A stretch of 64,000 nt of DNA from Liquidambar formosana (GCA_039720395.1 CM077820.1:10887338-10951337), one strand, 5' to 3'. Counted from the first letter of the stretch, positions 1-11,054 are shown. Translations and numbers: made by a program. The notes: generated from the letters alone by a model not told the origin.

Positions 1-450
1 TATGTACTACTGAACAGTGTTTTAATTTATATTTGAGATTATTATGGATGTAATATGAAAATATGCCAATGATGGTACTTGTGTGTTGGAACCATTTTCC
101 ATTTTGTACTATGTAAACTCTTTATAGATTTTTTTTTTTTTTTTTTTTTATAATTTTTTTCTTGTACTGGCAATGGTGAAAATGGAGTTCTCTAAAAAAT
201 AAAGAAATTTGTCCGAGAGACTGAGATGGTTGGGCATGGTGTTCTTTGATAGGATTGGGATGCTAGACTGAGATGGTTGGGCATGGTGTTCTTTGATAGG
301 ATTGGGATGCTCTGGGACGGTAAGCACTTACTTGAAAGGTATTTAATGCAATTAGTTAAGAAACAAAAAGTAAAGTAAAAGTGAATAAAAAAGCCCATAG
401 TCAAGGATTCAAACTGAAAAGCATTGGTTTGAGTAAGTGAAAGCTCAACT
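1..450. repeat. Dispersed repeat, related to 28.6-29.15 kb and 37.3-38.26 kb
   Basis: The first 145 bases match, with many changes, 28,985-29,150 and 37,735-37,885 (shared words include TTTGAGATTATGGATGTA). Bases 165-450 match 37,905-38,220 (shared TATTTAATGCAA, GAAAAGCATTGGTTTGAG). The short ORFs here are shadows. The family looks like a decayed transposon or a module of the local duplications; I cannot name it. Confidence 0.6.
218..311. repeat. Perfect 47-bp tandem duplication
   Basis: Bases 218-264 and 265-311 are two identical 47-bp units beginning AGACTGAGATGGTTGGGC. The related copy near 37.98 kb does not have this pair, so the duplication is local and recent. Confidence 0.9.
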
Positions 451-659
451 ATCATTCAATATATCAATTGTAAAAACCAACATGAATAAGTTCCCATACA
501 ACTTCCTCATCGGACAACATTCATGTCATCTTTCATACAATATGCAATCCAGGGTGAAAGGCACCACAGGTAAAAGCACAGCCAGAATAAACTGAGCAAC
601 TGTCATAGCAACTTGAGGCACCTGCCTGCATACAACTGTTTAAATCTGCGAAAAATAAT

Positions 660-1075
660 TATTATTTTTCGCCTTTAAGTTTGTCATTCTCCAGGTATTT
701 CAACACTCCATATGCAACTGTTCCAGCGACAAACAAGACTACTGTCGGGGTGAAAGAGGGGTACAATAAAGGCAATACGTTACAATCCATAAGCAACATG
801 AATCATAACTTTCAGATTCAAGACAGCAATCATTTGTTTACTTTTCCCTTTCAATATCAAACCTACTCTGTATCTACAGAAGTCATGCTGGAGAAGTACT
901 ACATTAGCCTAATATGTGGAGGACAGGTAGTCAGATTTTATCTTTTTACGCTTTTCAGCCCTCTTACCAAATTTTATGCTTTAAAGGGTGTGCAAATATA
1001 TACATTTAGGGTTTAAGCAACTTAAAGAAAAATGAGAAGCATTTTGTAAGAGTTTATGTACCTATCCCAAAAAGC
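660..1075. repeat. Dispersed repeat related to 51.18-51.33 and 52.35-52.60 kb
   Basis: Shared words include GCCTTTAAGTTTGTCATTCT, CAACACTCCATATGCA, AAGTCATGCTGGAGAAG and TTTAAAGGGTGT. The 111-codon ORF inside it has no protein-like features and is disrupted in the related copies, so I do not call it a gene. Confidence 0.55.
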
Positions 1076-1080
1076 ATTCT

Positions 1081-2654
1081 AGTTAATTATGTGCTCAAGT
1101 GGGTGGTGGGCCTTGCTTGAGTCCAGGGAATAGCTGGGCCAAAGGTCCAGACACCTCGAACCGATAGCCAAAAGAAGAATGACTTAACTATATTGATCCT
1201 CGTGTCAATCCCGCACCAAGGAAGCCATATTCAATACCTGTGTCACCGTGCACCTAGAAATATAGTGGATAATTTCTTATGCCATTAAAGCTATTCATTA
1301 TTAATAAAGCCCTAAGAATATTTCGCGAAGATTGAAAAAGGGGAAAAACAATGACATAATATTTCTTCAGATGGTCTGTAAAATCTATAAAGCTTCTGGA
1401 TTGGGAGCTTGAATGCAAGTCTTCCAGTCAAGGATAAACCTAATACCTATGTTATCTTAGAATAAATATAAAGAAAATGTAAGCCCCTATATATTACTAT
1501 TTTTAGATGACAGGCTATGCTTGCAAGTAGATCTCAACCAAGACCTTGCTAGTCATGAATAGGAAGAAAAATAGGCTTAGATAGATATTCTGGCAGTGGA
1601 AACACCTTAATGAAGACAAAAAGTTCTAGAAAATGAAAAAAGCAACTAGATGGAATAAATAAATGAGCAACGAAAAAGATAATGAGCTCAAATAGAACAT
1701 GATAACTTAGACCTACATATAAGAATATAGTTGAAAATAAACATCAAAGGTCTACTAAAAGATATTGGGCGTTAAGATCTATGATAAGAAAATGATGGAT
1801 AAATGGTTTTTTTTTCATATACAAGTGTTAGGAAAATGATGGATAATGGTTTAAACAGATAGTCCCCAAATATTAATTATACTTACTTCATAAATTACAT
1901 TATAGATGACTGGCTGAAAAGTAAATCAAAGCAAACAAGTAGCAGTATATCCATAACTAACCAGCATGGCTTATGCCAAGCTTTACTTTTCATGAAGATA
2001 CCTCATCCCACTTACAAACAACTGTATCATCCAAATGAAGCAACTGTAGCCCATCTTAAACGCAAGGATACAGTAGAGACAGGATAAAACATATCAAATA
2101 TTAATTACTTATAATGAGGAGTGTTCTCATTAGAAATGGAAAGGAACATGATTTTATAAATTTGCTCCTCCTAGAAAATGAAGCAATTGATAAGATAATG
2201 TAAATAATTTAAGAACGCATGCCAGCAACCCATCTCCACCCCATTGTTATTATTATCCATTGTTCTCTATCCAGCTACTGCAATTGGCAGATGCACCCTT
2301 CTTGAGCATAGCAGCCTGTCAGAAGGCATTAGCAAAGTATCAGTTCTGTATCTCTTCTTACAAAGTATCTTCATATCCTGTTCATCCTACCTCTCCCCTA
2401 TTAGAGAACAATTCAAACTGACTCAAATCTTCCCCTAGAGCCATTGATGGTACTGTTTTTGAACATGTCCAAGCCATCTCCATTGCTGCTCCCTTAATTT
2501 ATCACTCGTCGAGTCTCCCACATTCTCCTGAATCCACCAAATGTCAGTACTATTTTCATGATATCTCGATTCAACCCCTCACATCCTCATATCAGTAATA
2601 TTTAAGAAGATTTTGCTTTTTGATTGCTAAACCAATAATGAAATATTCCACTTA
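1081..2654. other. No gene seen
   Basis: AT-rich sequence with only short ORFs. I see no protein similarity, RNA gene or clear transposon end. Confidence 0.5.
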
Positions 2655-2761
2655 GGCTCCATTTGTTTCAACGGGGTATTTTGACATTTTAAGGGAAACT
2701 CTTTTCACAAGGAAGAAAAAAAAAAATCAGTACACAATGTTAAGTTGAAACAAACAGAGCC
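2655..2761. mobile_element. Small MITE, 107 bp
   Basis: Imperfect terminal inverted repeats of about 18 bp: GGCTCCATTTGTTTCAAC on the left, and on the right the reverse complement reads GGCTCTGTTTGTTTCAAC (16 of 18 match). The GGCTC start resembles PIF/Harbinger-type MITEs. The flanks (TTA left, CTC right) do not give the expected three-base target duplication. Confidence 0.55.
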
Positions 2762-3722
2762 CTCATATCATCAAATGCCAACAATTAAATAACGACCAAG
2801 AAACCCCTCTCTATCAAAACCACAGAAACCCTATTTCTACGCCCTCCTCAGTTTCTAACTTCTTTCAAATGATCAGGCCAATATACTAAAAAATTCAATT
2901 CAAGGTATCTTTTGGCCATTAATCTTAACTATCACCACTCCTAAATTTGTGGTCTAATAAAAAATGCACTCTCAGTCTAGGTATCAGAGTGCTTGGAACA
3001 TAAACAGAGATGGCCCTCAAACATTCCCAATATTGAAATTCCTTTGAGGAGTATATGCCCTTTATCTTTAGTAATAAACTAGTAATACATCACATTTGAT
3101 CCCACCAGAGTAAAGTGTTCATTAACGTTTAAAACTTGAAACCCCAGCCTACTATAGATTCCGTTCCATCAACTAACATAGCGCCTCAGTGTGGCAACCC
3201 TAAATTAATTTAAAATCACAAAATAAATCAAATATATACACATTAAAAGGAAAAAAACAAAAGAAGTAAGATTTAAGACTAATAACCCTAGTAAATTATA
3301 ATCCAACATTAGAAAATTAAAACATTAGGATCAAACTTGAGAATTTAATTTCAAGTTCTAAAGCAAGCCAATTCAACTGAATTTTTATATACTAAATAAA
3401 ATAAATTAACGAATGAAAACGATATGTTTCCAACATTTATTCTTATTTCCTGAAAACGTGTTTCGAAGAACTGTTTTTTAAGAATGGAACTAAACACACC
3501 CTATTAATTTCTTAAGCGCAAAAAAATATAATAAACAAATATAAATTATATAAAAGACCACACCCTAATATACAGCAATACAAAAACAAATAAACTACAA
3601 TTCGAAACCCAATTTCAACAATTCCAAATCATGCCAAGAAAACCCCCAGAAATTTCCACCCATTACGCATATATGCAATCAGATATACGATCATAACAAA
3701 TCAAGGGACAAGTAATCATTAC
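2762..3722. other. No gene seen; possibly intron of the LPA2-like gene
   Basis: AT-rich sequence lying 3' of exon 1 of the minus-strand LPA2-like gene. If that gene is spliced as predicted, this is intron. I could not find a second exon down to base 1; it may be outside the window or lost. Confidence 0.4.
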
Positions 3723-4143
3723 CCGACGCAGCAAGAGCAATAACCTCGACGAGAATAAGCCCGCCGAGTCCCAACCAAGTGAGCAGAAAAGCGCTCTCAT
3801 TCCTACTCTGCTCTTTCGACTGACCCTCTCCTTGTTCGGACCCAAACCCAGGATTTTCAACCAGTGCACGCCGCCGAATAATCGTTGCTCGCTCTCTTCT
3901 GCTGCCACTACTCTGCTTCTTCTTGCTACTCACAGTACTTGCACTTGGTTTATTTGAAGTCGAAGACGAAGAGCCGAACCCCAGCCCCGGTGCGGTGGGT
4001 TTCTTGGGCGGGACCAAGGCGGCGGAGGGCTCGCCAGTGGGTGATGGGTTGGGGTTAGTGGTGGTGGAGGGGTCCTGTGAGCGGATAGAGAATTTGGGTT
4101 TGGTGTGGAAGTGAAGGAGAGGGGTCTAGATTGTAAGCGCCAT
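3723..4143 (-). pseudogene. LPA2-like photosystem II assembly factor, exon 1, stop at codon 6
   Basis: The minus strand opens with ATG at 4143-4141, reads MALTI, then meets TAG at 4128-4126. The same frame stays open for about 135 more codons. It encodes a basic, Ser/Pro-rich chloroplast-transit-like region, then RRRALVENPGF, an acidic/polar stretch, and a hydrophobic segment with AFLLTWLGLGGLILVEVIAL. This order and the NAFLLTWLGLG-type membrane segment match LPA2, a thylakoid membrane protein needed for PSII assembly. The exon ends at 3723 with a GT donor at 3722-3721, in phase 1 after AASG, where the family sequence continues in a further exon. There is no later in-frame ATG, so I call it broken. 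Identification is by remembered family similarity. A sequencing error at the stop, or use of a non-AUG start, remain possible. Confidence 0.6.
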
Positions 4144-4645
4144 TTTCAGTTTAGTTGGTTAGTGATATGGTATTGTCGGCATTTTTGGGTTTTGGATTTG
4201 GTATGGGGACTGATTTTTTGAGGGAAAATACCGGAATCTGTTTGGATTCCTGGAAAACCATACTCTACTCACATGTTAAGATTATCTTACACCTTGATGG
4301 GCTATCCTAGTGTTTTGTTTGACAAGTGAACTTTGGTGCTCTTACCTATGTTTGGTATGAGGATTTGTGGCAGGATGGATAAGGGAGGAGGGAAAATTGG
4401 AGGGAAATGGGTTAATTATTGTGGGCTAAGGTTTAGTGGTAGAGGTGTTAGTGGTTTAGGTTAAAACGAGAGCCCATTTAATTAAGGAAAAGCAAGTTTT
4501 TTTATTTCCAAATTTTACCTATTTACAAATGTAAAGGAACTGTTTTATTAATATATTCCACGAGACTGGTGTACTCTATCACATGAAATTCCACCACAAT
4601 GGATGGACAGTGTTCATTGGAAAAATGTCACATATAATCTCATTA
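4144..4645. other. Intergenic; left flank of copia element 1
   Basis: Upstream of the LPA2-like gene. The last 90 bases resemble 57,540-57,620 and 60,050-60,110 (shared CATTGGAAA and nearby words), so the copia element went into one member of a repeated intergenic module. Confidence 0.45.
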
Positions 4646-4877
4646 TGTTACCGTGTACTGAATAACATGGGATTTCCCCATGTACTATATAGCTGCACCC
4701 ATGTATAGCTGTATAGCTGTACCGTGTACTGATGTACAGCTATTGTTACTGTTGTACAGCTGTTTCCCTATTCTTTCATACCTATATATAGGTGCCTCAT
4801 GTACATGTATTATATATATTGAATACAAGGGTTTTCACCCACTTCTCCTTTCTTCATTTCTGTGTTTGATGCTAACA
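4646..4877 (+). repeat. 5' LTR of copia element 1
   Basis: Begins TGTTACCGTG and ends GATGCTAACA, directly before the primer-binding site. It holds a TATA box at 4783-4790 and decayed GTACAGCTGTAC-like palindromes in U3. Confidence 0.93.
4783..4790 (+). promoter_or_regulatory. LTR TATA box
   Basis: CCTATATATAGG in the 5' LTR, placed about 95 bp before the LTR end. The same sequence is kept in the 3' LTR near 9833-9842. Transcription would start roughly 30 bp downstream. Confidence 0.6.
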
Positions 4878-4889
4878 TGGTATCAGAGC
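4878..4889 (+). promoter_or_regulatory. Primer-binding site (initiator tRNA-Met)
   Basis: TGGTATCAGAGC follows the 5' LTR with no gap. This is the standard plant copia primer site, complementary to the 3' end of initiator tRNA-Met. Confidence 0.9.
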
Positions 4890-5206
4890 CAAGTTTGGTC
4901 CTCTGAAGTTTTTTTTTTTCTTCTCTCCCATTTTCCGGTGACGACCAAGTCGAAGCTTTTTCGCATTTTTCAGGTACGTTCTGCACATCACCCAACCTTT
5001 GCACCACATCCACTTGCCTCGCCTCTCTCTGCTCTACAAAACGCCCTCAACCAGCTCACCAGAAACCTCCCACGCCCCCGCACGCGCCACCAATTTGCAG
5101 GCGCGTCAGATCCACACGCACAGCATTCTTCCACGCGCTGCCACGCGCCGCCACGCGCCATCTACACAAGTTCCTCAGCGCTTACGTCAGCGGCGTGTCA
5201 TCATCG

Positions 5207-5383
5207 CCACGTCATCGCCACGTCAGCGCCACATTACTGCCACGTCATCGCCACGTCACTGCCACGTCAGCGCCACGTCATCGCTGCCACGTCATCAGCT
5301 GCCACGTCATCGCTGCCACGTCATCAGGCGCCACGTCATCACTGCCACGCCGTCAATGCCACGTCATCACTGCTGCCACGTCA
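5207..5383 (+). promoter_or_regulatory. Array of 12 CCACGTCA motifs in the leader
   Basis: Perfect CCACGTCA begins at 5207, 5218, 5240, 5251, 5262, 5273, 5287, 5302, 5316, 5331, 5359 and 5376; eight continue as CCACGTCATC. Spacing is often 11 bp, otherwise 14-28 bp. ACGT cores are bZIP sites, and CCACGTCATC matches the plant unfolded-protein-response element bound by bZIP60/bZIP28-type factors. The array lies after the presumed transcription start, between primer site and gag. It is a degenerate minisatellite in any case; a role as enhancer is inference. Confidence 0.6.
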
Positions 5384-5521
5384 GCCCCAATTCACCCGGT
5401 TGCTGTTTTTCTCCATATTTAAGCCATTTTCAGCAAACAGACAGTCATTCTTAGGTATTTTCGGCCTTCTGAATCCATTTTTGAGCTCCTTTTTGCCTAA
5501 TTCCACTCCGAGTGTGCAGTT

Positions 5522-8500
5522 ATGAGTACTTCAGAGCTTGCTGTCAATATCCCTCTGATGTTAAATGGCCAAAATTATGTTCTTTGGGCCCAAGCCATGT
5601 CGGGCTACTTTCGAGGTCACAAACTCTGGAGAATTGTCATAGGTGATATCATTGAACCAACGAAAGGGCCAGAAGAACTTGACGCCAAATTTGTGGATCG
5701 TCTTGAAGAGTGGGACAGTAAGAATCAGAAGATTATCTCTGCGTTCCACAGTACCTCTATTCCATCCATTGGTATGCAGTTTGGCCGTTTTGAAACCGCC
5801 AAGGCTGCTTGGGATTTCCTTGCCGACCGCTACACCACTGCTGGTCTATCTCATCAGTACCAGCTCCTAGACCAACTCCATCGCATCCGTCAAGAACCTG
5901 GAGAAGCAATTGACAGTTTCCACTCTCGCATGCAGGCCCTTTGGGATCAATTGGCCGCTTCAGAACCGACTTGGAGCTGTTCTCAGGATACGACCAAGTT
6001 TCTCAGCTATCGAAATCAGCAGCGTCTGATCCATTTTTTGATGGCCTTGGATGATGTCTTTGAACCTACTCGTGCCATTTTGCTTCATCGCACTCCATTA
6101 CCGACTTTGGAAAGTGCTGTTTCTAAACTTGTTGCATATGAGACTCGCCGCTGCACTCGACTTCCTCCTTCTACTGAATCTGCTCTTGCAGCTCCCTTAG
6201 CACCGAACCATACTGCTCTGGCTACTCCTCCTTCTGGGCATCCCTCTCTATCAGGCTGTAAGTTCTGTCATGAGCTTGACCATACTCTGCTTCACTGTCC
6301 TACTCGAGTCTGCAAGCATTGTCACAAGCGCGGACCAAGCCATTTCCTACATGACTGTCCCCGCAATCCAAATCCACAACCTCGCAATGACCGTTCCAGA
6401 GGCACTTCATCTCGGTCTAATAGGTTTAAGCCTCACCATCGCTCCACTGCTGCTGCTGCTACTAAGGATTCTTCTCCACCTACCTCTCCTACTTCTTCTC
6501 TTTCTAATGCCGATCTTACCACTCTTCTCAAACAGGTCCTCTCTACTCCTGGTAATCCTCCTTCTACTGCTCTCTCCATCACACCAGGTACTTCCTCTTG
6601 GTATTTTGATTCCGCCTGTTGTAATCATATGACATCTGATCACTCACTTTTCACTACTAAAGCTCCTACCTCCCATCTTCCTGCTATTCATACTGCTGAT
6701 GGCTCTCACATGCATGTTAATCACATTGGACAAATCTCTAACTCAAAAGTGTCTCTCCCTGATACTTATTTCATTCCTCAACTTACTTTAAATCTTATTT
6801 CTGTGGGACAACTTTGTGATCTTGGTCTTAATGTTACTTTTTCTTCTACTGGTTGTCTTGTACAGGATCCAAAGACGGGACAGACCCTTGGGACCGGCCG
6901 TAAAGTTGGACGTTTATTTGAACTGGTCAACCTCCACACTCCATCCCACCTTCCCTCTACCACTCACTCCGCTGCTGCCTCAACTCCTCCCTCTTTAACT
7001 CTTTGGCATGATCGCTTAGGACATGTTTCTTTTAGTCGTTTACAAAAACTGGCCTCTAGTGGCATCTTGGGCGCTGTAATTAATAAACATGATGATTGTT
7101 TATCTTGTCAGCTTGGTAAACAACCTGTTTTACCTTTTTCTAATAGTGATTCTGTTTCTGAGGCCCCATTTGACTTAGTTCATTCTGATATTTGGGGTCC
7201 CTCTCCTACCACCACCATGGGTCGGTCCAAGTATTTTGTTATCTTTATTGATGATTATTCTCGTTTTACTTGGATTTACCTCATGAAGCATCGCTCTGAA
7301 CTAAAACAGCTTTACTATAACTTTTCCCGCATGATTACCACTCAGTTTTCGCGTCCTATTAAAATCTTTCGTGCAGATAATGCTATGGAATACCGCACCA
7401 CTGACTTCCTGCAATTTCTTCAACAAGAAGGCACCCTTCCTCATCGTTCTTGCCCAGGCACCTCTCAGCAAAATGGTCGTGCCGAACGAAAACATCGTCA
7501 CATTTTGGACACTGTCCGTTCTCTTCTTCTCTCTTCCTCATGTCCTGAGCATTTTTGGGGAGAAGCTGCTCTCACCGCCGTTTACACCATCAATCATATT
7601 CCCTCTCCTGTCATTGATAATCAATCTCCCCATGAACAGCTTTATGGTACACCTCCTAACTACCGTACTCTCCGTGTCTTTGGCTGTGCCTGTTTTGTGT
7701 TACTTCAACCACATGAACGTACCAAGCTTCAACCTCGTGCACGTCTCTGCTGCTTCTTGGGTTATGGGATAGAGCATAAAGGCTATAGGTGTTGGGATCC
7801 TATCTCCAAACGCCTTCGTATTTCTCGTCATGTGGTCTTTTGGGAACACAAAATGTTCTCCTCCCTCTCCAAATTTCATCTCCCTACCTCATCTACTTTT
7901 TCTCTATTTACTAACCCCTTTATTCCTTTATTTTCTGATGATGTTGACACAGGTTCAGACGCACCAACTATGACCCCTCCTGCAGTGCCCGTCCCGCCTG
8001 ACGATCCTGACGCTCCTGTTCCCACTACTCCCCCAGCTCCTCCTGTTCTCGATTCCTCTCTTCGCCGTTCTACTAGGGTAAGAACACTGCCAGTCCATCT
8101 TCATGACTTTCATTGCTTCTCCACTATTCTTTCTCAGCATGAGCCTCAATCTTATCGAGAGGCTCGTACTAACCCTCTTTGGCAGCAAGCAATGGATGAT
8201 GAATTACAGGCTTTACACCAAACTCATACTTGGGACTTGGTTAATCTCCCCTTGGGCAAACATGCCATTGGTTGCAAATGGGTTTACAAGATCAAGACCC
8301 ACTCTGATGGATCTATTGAACGCTATAAGGCTTGCCTCGTTGCCAAAGGCTTTACTCAGGAGTATGGGATTAACTATGAAAAGACCTTTGCTCCCGTCGC
8401 TCGTCTTACTTCTATCAGGAGTCTCTTGGCTGTGGCCGCTGTCCGCCAATGGGGGTTATTTCAGATGGATATTAAGAATGCATTTCTTAACGGTGATCTT

Positions 8501-9670
8501 CATGAAGTCATCTACATGCAACCACCTCCTGGGTATGATCATCCTCCTAACCAGGTCTGTCAACTCCGTCGTGCCTTGTATGGTCTCAAGCAAGCTCCTC
8601 GAGCCTGGTTTGCCAAATTCAGTTCTGTTATTGGAAATTTCGGTTTTACATCTAGTCCCTATGACTCCGCTCTTTTTGTTTGTCAGACTGATCATGGCAC
8701 CACTCTTCTACTTCTCTATGTTGATGATATGATTATCACTGGTGATGACTCTACTGGCATTTCTACTCTGAAACAGTTTCTTCGCCAGCACTTTGAGATG
8801 AAGGATCTTGGTTCCCTTAGCTACTTTTTGGGTCTTGAGATTTTTTCTGATTCTCGGGGATACTATCTTTCTCAAGCCAAGTATGCTTCCGATCTCCTTA
8901 CTCGTGCTAATCTTACTGATAGCAAGACTGCTTCAACTCCTCTAGAGCCTAATGTTCGTCTCACTCCTCTCGATGGTACACCTCTCCATGATGCTACCTT
9001 GTACCGACAGTTAGTTGGCAGCCTTGTTTATCTCACTGTCACTCGGCCCGATCTTGCCTACGCAGTACATCTTGTCAGTCAGTTTATGTCTGCTCCTCGC
9101 TCTTCTCATTATGCAGCTGTTCTCCGGATCCTTCGGTATATTAAAGGTACCCTTTATCATGGTCTTCATTTTTCTACCGACTCTTCCCTTGAGTTGCTTG
9201 CCTACTCCGACCCTGATTGGGCAGGTGATCCGACTGACCAACGTTCTACCACTGGCTACTGTTTCTTTCTTGGCACCTCCCTTATTTCTTGGCGTAGCAA
9301 GAAGCAAACTATCACCGCCCACTCTAGCACTGAGGCTGAATATCGTGCTCTCGCCGATACTACCTAGGAACTTCTTTGGCTTCGTTGGCTTCTTACCACT
9401 ATGGGGGTTCCGCTTCCGACAGCTACTGTTCTTTACTGTGACAATCGCAGTGCTATTCAAATTGCTCATAATGATGTATTTCACGAACGCACCAAACATA
9501 TCGAAATTGATTGTCATTTCATTCGTCAACACATTAACAGTGGCACTGTGCGTCTCCTTTCCGTCCCCTCCACAGATCAGCCTGCCGACATCTTCACCAA
9601 AGCTCATCCCCCAGGAGGCCATCTCGATTTAGTTTCCAAACTCCAGTTGGTCTCTACACACCCTCCTTGA
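5522..9670 (+). pseudogene. Copia gag-pol polyprotein with one internal stop
   Basis: One frame from ATG 5522 to TGA 9668-9670, interrupted by TAG at 9365-9367 (codon 1282). In order: a gag region at the N-terminus; two zinc knuckles near residue 245 (CX2CX4HX4C then CX2CX6HX4C); aspartic protease with D363 in WYFDSACCNH; integrase with the HHCC pre-domain and catalytic D556 (HSDIWG), D619 (RADN) and E655 (GRAER), 35 residues between the last two; reverse transcriptase with YVDD at 1066-1069; and RNase H. The stop falls after the first RNase H acids (AYSD, EAEY) and before the last (YCDN), so a terminated product lacks a working RNase H. No frameshift was seen. This is a host-genome transposon polyprotein. 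Confidence 0.93.
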
Positions 9671-9674
9671 GTTT

Positions 9675-9683
9675 GAGGGGGGG
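9675..9683 (+). promoter_or_regulatory. Polypurine tract of copia element 1
   Basis: GAGGGGGGG abuts the 3' LTR and would prime plus-strand DNA synthesis. It lies five bases after the end of the pol frame. Confidence 0.85.
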
Positions 9684-9931
9684 TGTTACCATGTACTGAA
9701 TAACATGGGATTTCCCCATGTATTGTATAGCTGTACTCATGTACAGCTGTACTCATGTACAGCTGTACAGCTGTACCGTGTACTGGTGTACAGCTATTGT
9801 TACTGTTGTACAGCTGTTTCCCTATTCTTTCATACCTATATATAGGTGTCTCATGTACATGTATTATATATATTGAATACAAGGGTTTTCACCCACTTCT
9901 CCTTTCTTCATTTCTGTGTTTGATGCTAACA
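9684..9931 (+). repeat. 3' LTR of copia element 1
   Basis: Begins TGTTACCATG, ends GATGCTAACA. Its U3 holds three palindromes GTACAGCTGTAC at 9741-9752, 9757-9768 and 9765-9776. It is 16 bp longer than the 5' LTR because of one extra unit of this array. Confidence 0.93.
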
Positions 9932-11054
9932 GTATGCATCTAGGTGCCAAGTTGTTTTTCATAAGCTTAGTGTTGCTTTAACGAATAAACAGATCAAGGG
10001 GCCAGGCCAAGCTAAGAAAAGAAAATCATTTTTTCTTTCAAAAATAAAAATCAATGTGAAACGAATTCCAAAAATTCGAAGACATTCCATAGGATATTGA
10101 TTGCTCGATAGAGTCATAAAATTTCCATGGTACGCAATTCAAATTTGAACAAAACATAAAAGGCATCATATAATGTAAAATTCTGTCACTGCAATGCATC
10201 TGTTTTTATCATTGTAACGATAAATTCGTGCACAAAACAAAATAATAATTAATGAAAGAAAAAATCTGTGGCCCTGGAGAATTGCTATCAAGACATATAG
10301 CAATATTTTAGCAACACTGAGGCTTAGGCCCATCAAAAAACCTGTGAGGCTTAGATAGCAGAGAGAAAGTAAAGGGATTAAATTAAATTAGGGGAGATTA
10401 ATTCTTCGGGGTAGAGTATATCACCAAGAACAGCCAACAGAAGTGGACCAGCTATTCCAAAAGTCTGACACTCATTTTTGTTTTTGTTTTTTATTTTATT
10501 TTTGTTTTTAACTCGAGTCTCTGAATTGAACCATTAAGTATATATTGCAGGACTTTAGTGTCCAATTTATTTGGTCGTCAAAAAAATACCAAGAATTCTT
10601 AATCTTAATTTGCTGATTAAACTTCTTATTGGAAGAATCCACCCTCTAGGTCTCATGCTTAGTGGAATATTCACTCCCCTTTCAACCCTTTTGCTAGATA
10701 TATCTGTCAAAGCATCGTAAATTGAGATGTTAGGGGATGGCCCTTGATTGCGGTGCTCCGTACCTAACTTCATCTTGCTGTCCTACGTTCATCATTCCAT
10801 TGATTTGTATCACAATAAATCTTGGTTAAAAAAAAAAATCTTGATCAAAGGGTGTGAGCGAGCAGGTCAAGCTTGGCTAAGTGACCATTGAACTAGCTAC
10901 AGTTAATTCTATTGGACTCTCCATGACAGTCCCCAAAACAACCCCATGATCTTTTATGAAAACAATTTGGGATTAGTGCTATTGGGCTAAGTGAACATTG
11001 AAGTGACATAGTAGACGCACAACCCTCGGTTGATGAAATCCATCATCCTTAATA
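9932..11054. other. No gene; copy of a repeated intergenic module
   Basis: No coding sequence seen. Bases 10,310-10,790 match, with changes, 36,980-37,290, 53,720-54,170 and 57,690-58,140 (shared GAGGCTTAGATAGCAG, CTTTAGTGTCCAATTTATTT, AAATCTTGGT). This module recurs throughout the window. Confidence 0.5.

Larger units (their letters stand above)
4869..5525 (+). other. Open frame spanning the retrotransposon leader
   Basis: An ATG at 4869 straddles the LTR/primer-site junction and opens a 218-codon frame through the whole leader. Its TGA (5523-5525) overlaps the gag ATG (5522-5524) as ATGA. The product would be rich in His, Arg, Ser and Pro and resembles nothing I know. All three frames of the GC-richer leader are open for long stretches, so the openness may only reflect composition. 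If translated, it would control access to the gag start. Confidence 0.3.
4646..9931 (+). mobile_element. Ty1-copia LTR retrotransposon 1 (5286 bp)
   Basis: Two LTRs (4646-4877, 232 bp; 9684-9931, 248 bp) with TGTTA...TAACA ends enclose a primer site, a long leader, one gag-pol frame in the order gag, protease, integrase, RT, RNase H (the copia order), and a polypurine tract. The LTRs differ by about nine substitutions, all transitions, and one 16-bp block. There is no perfect target duplication. The right flank begins GTATG; the left flank reads TTATG (4643-4647) if the first TG of the LTR is shared with it. Related empty sites lie at 57.54-57.66 kb and 60.05-60.15 kb. The pol frame has a single stop, so this copy is probably not autonomous. 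Confidence 0.95.

Noticed and set aside
681..1016. 111-codon ORF
   Set aside because: It lies in a dispersed repeat whose other copies are not open, and it has no domain-like composition.
2244..2438. 64-codon ORF
   Set aside because: Short, with no start context, domain or conservation that can be seen.
9011..9632. Long ORFs on both strands overlapping the end of copia pol
   Set aside because: They are in other frames of the RNase H region and show no protein features.
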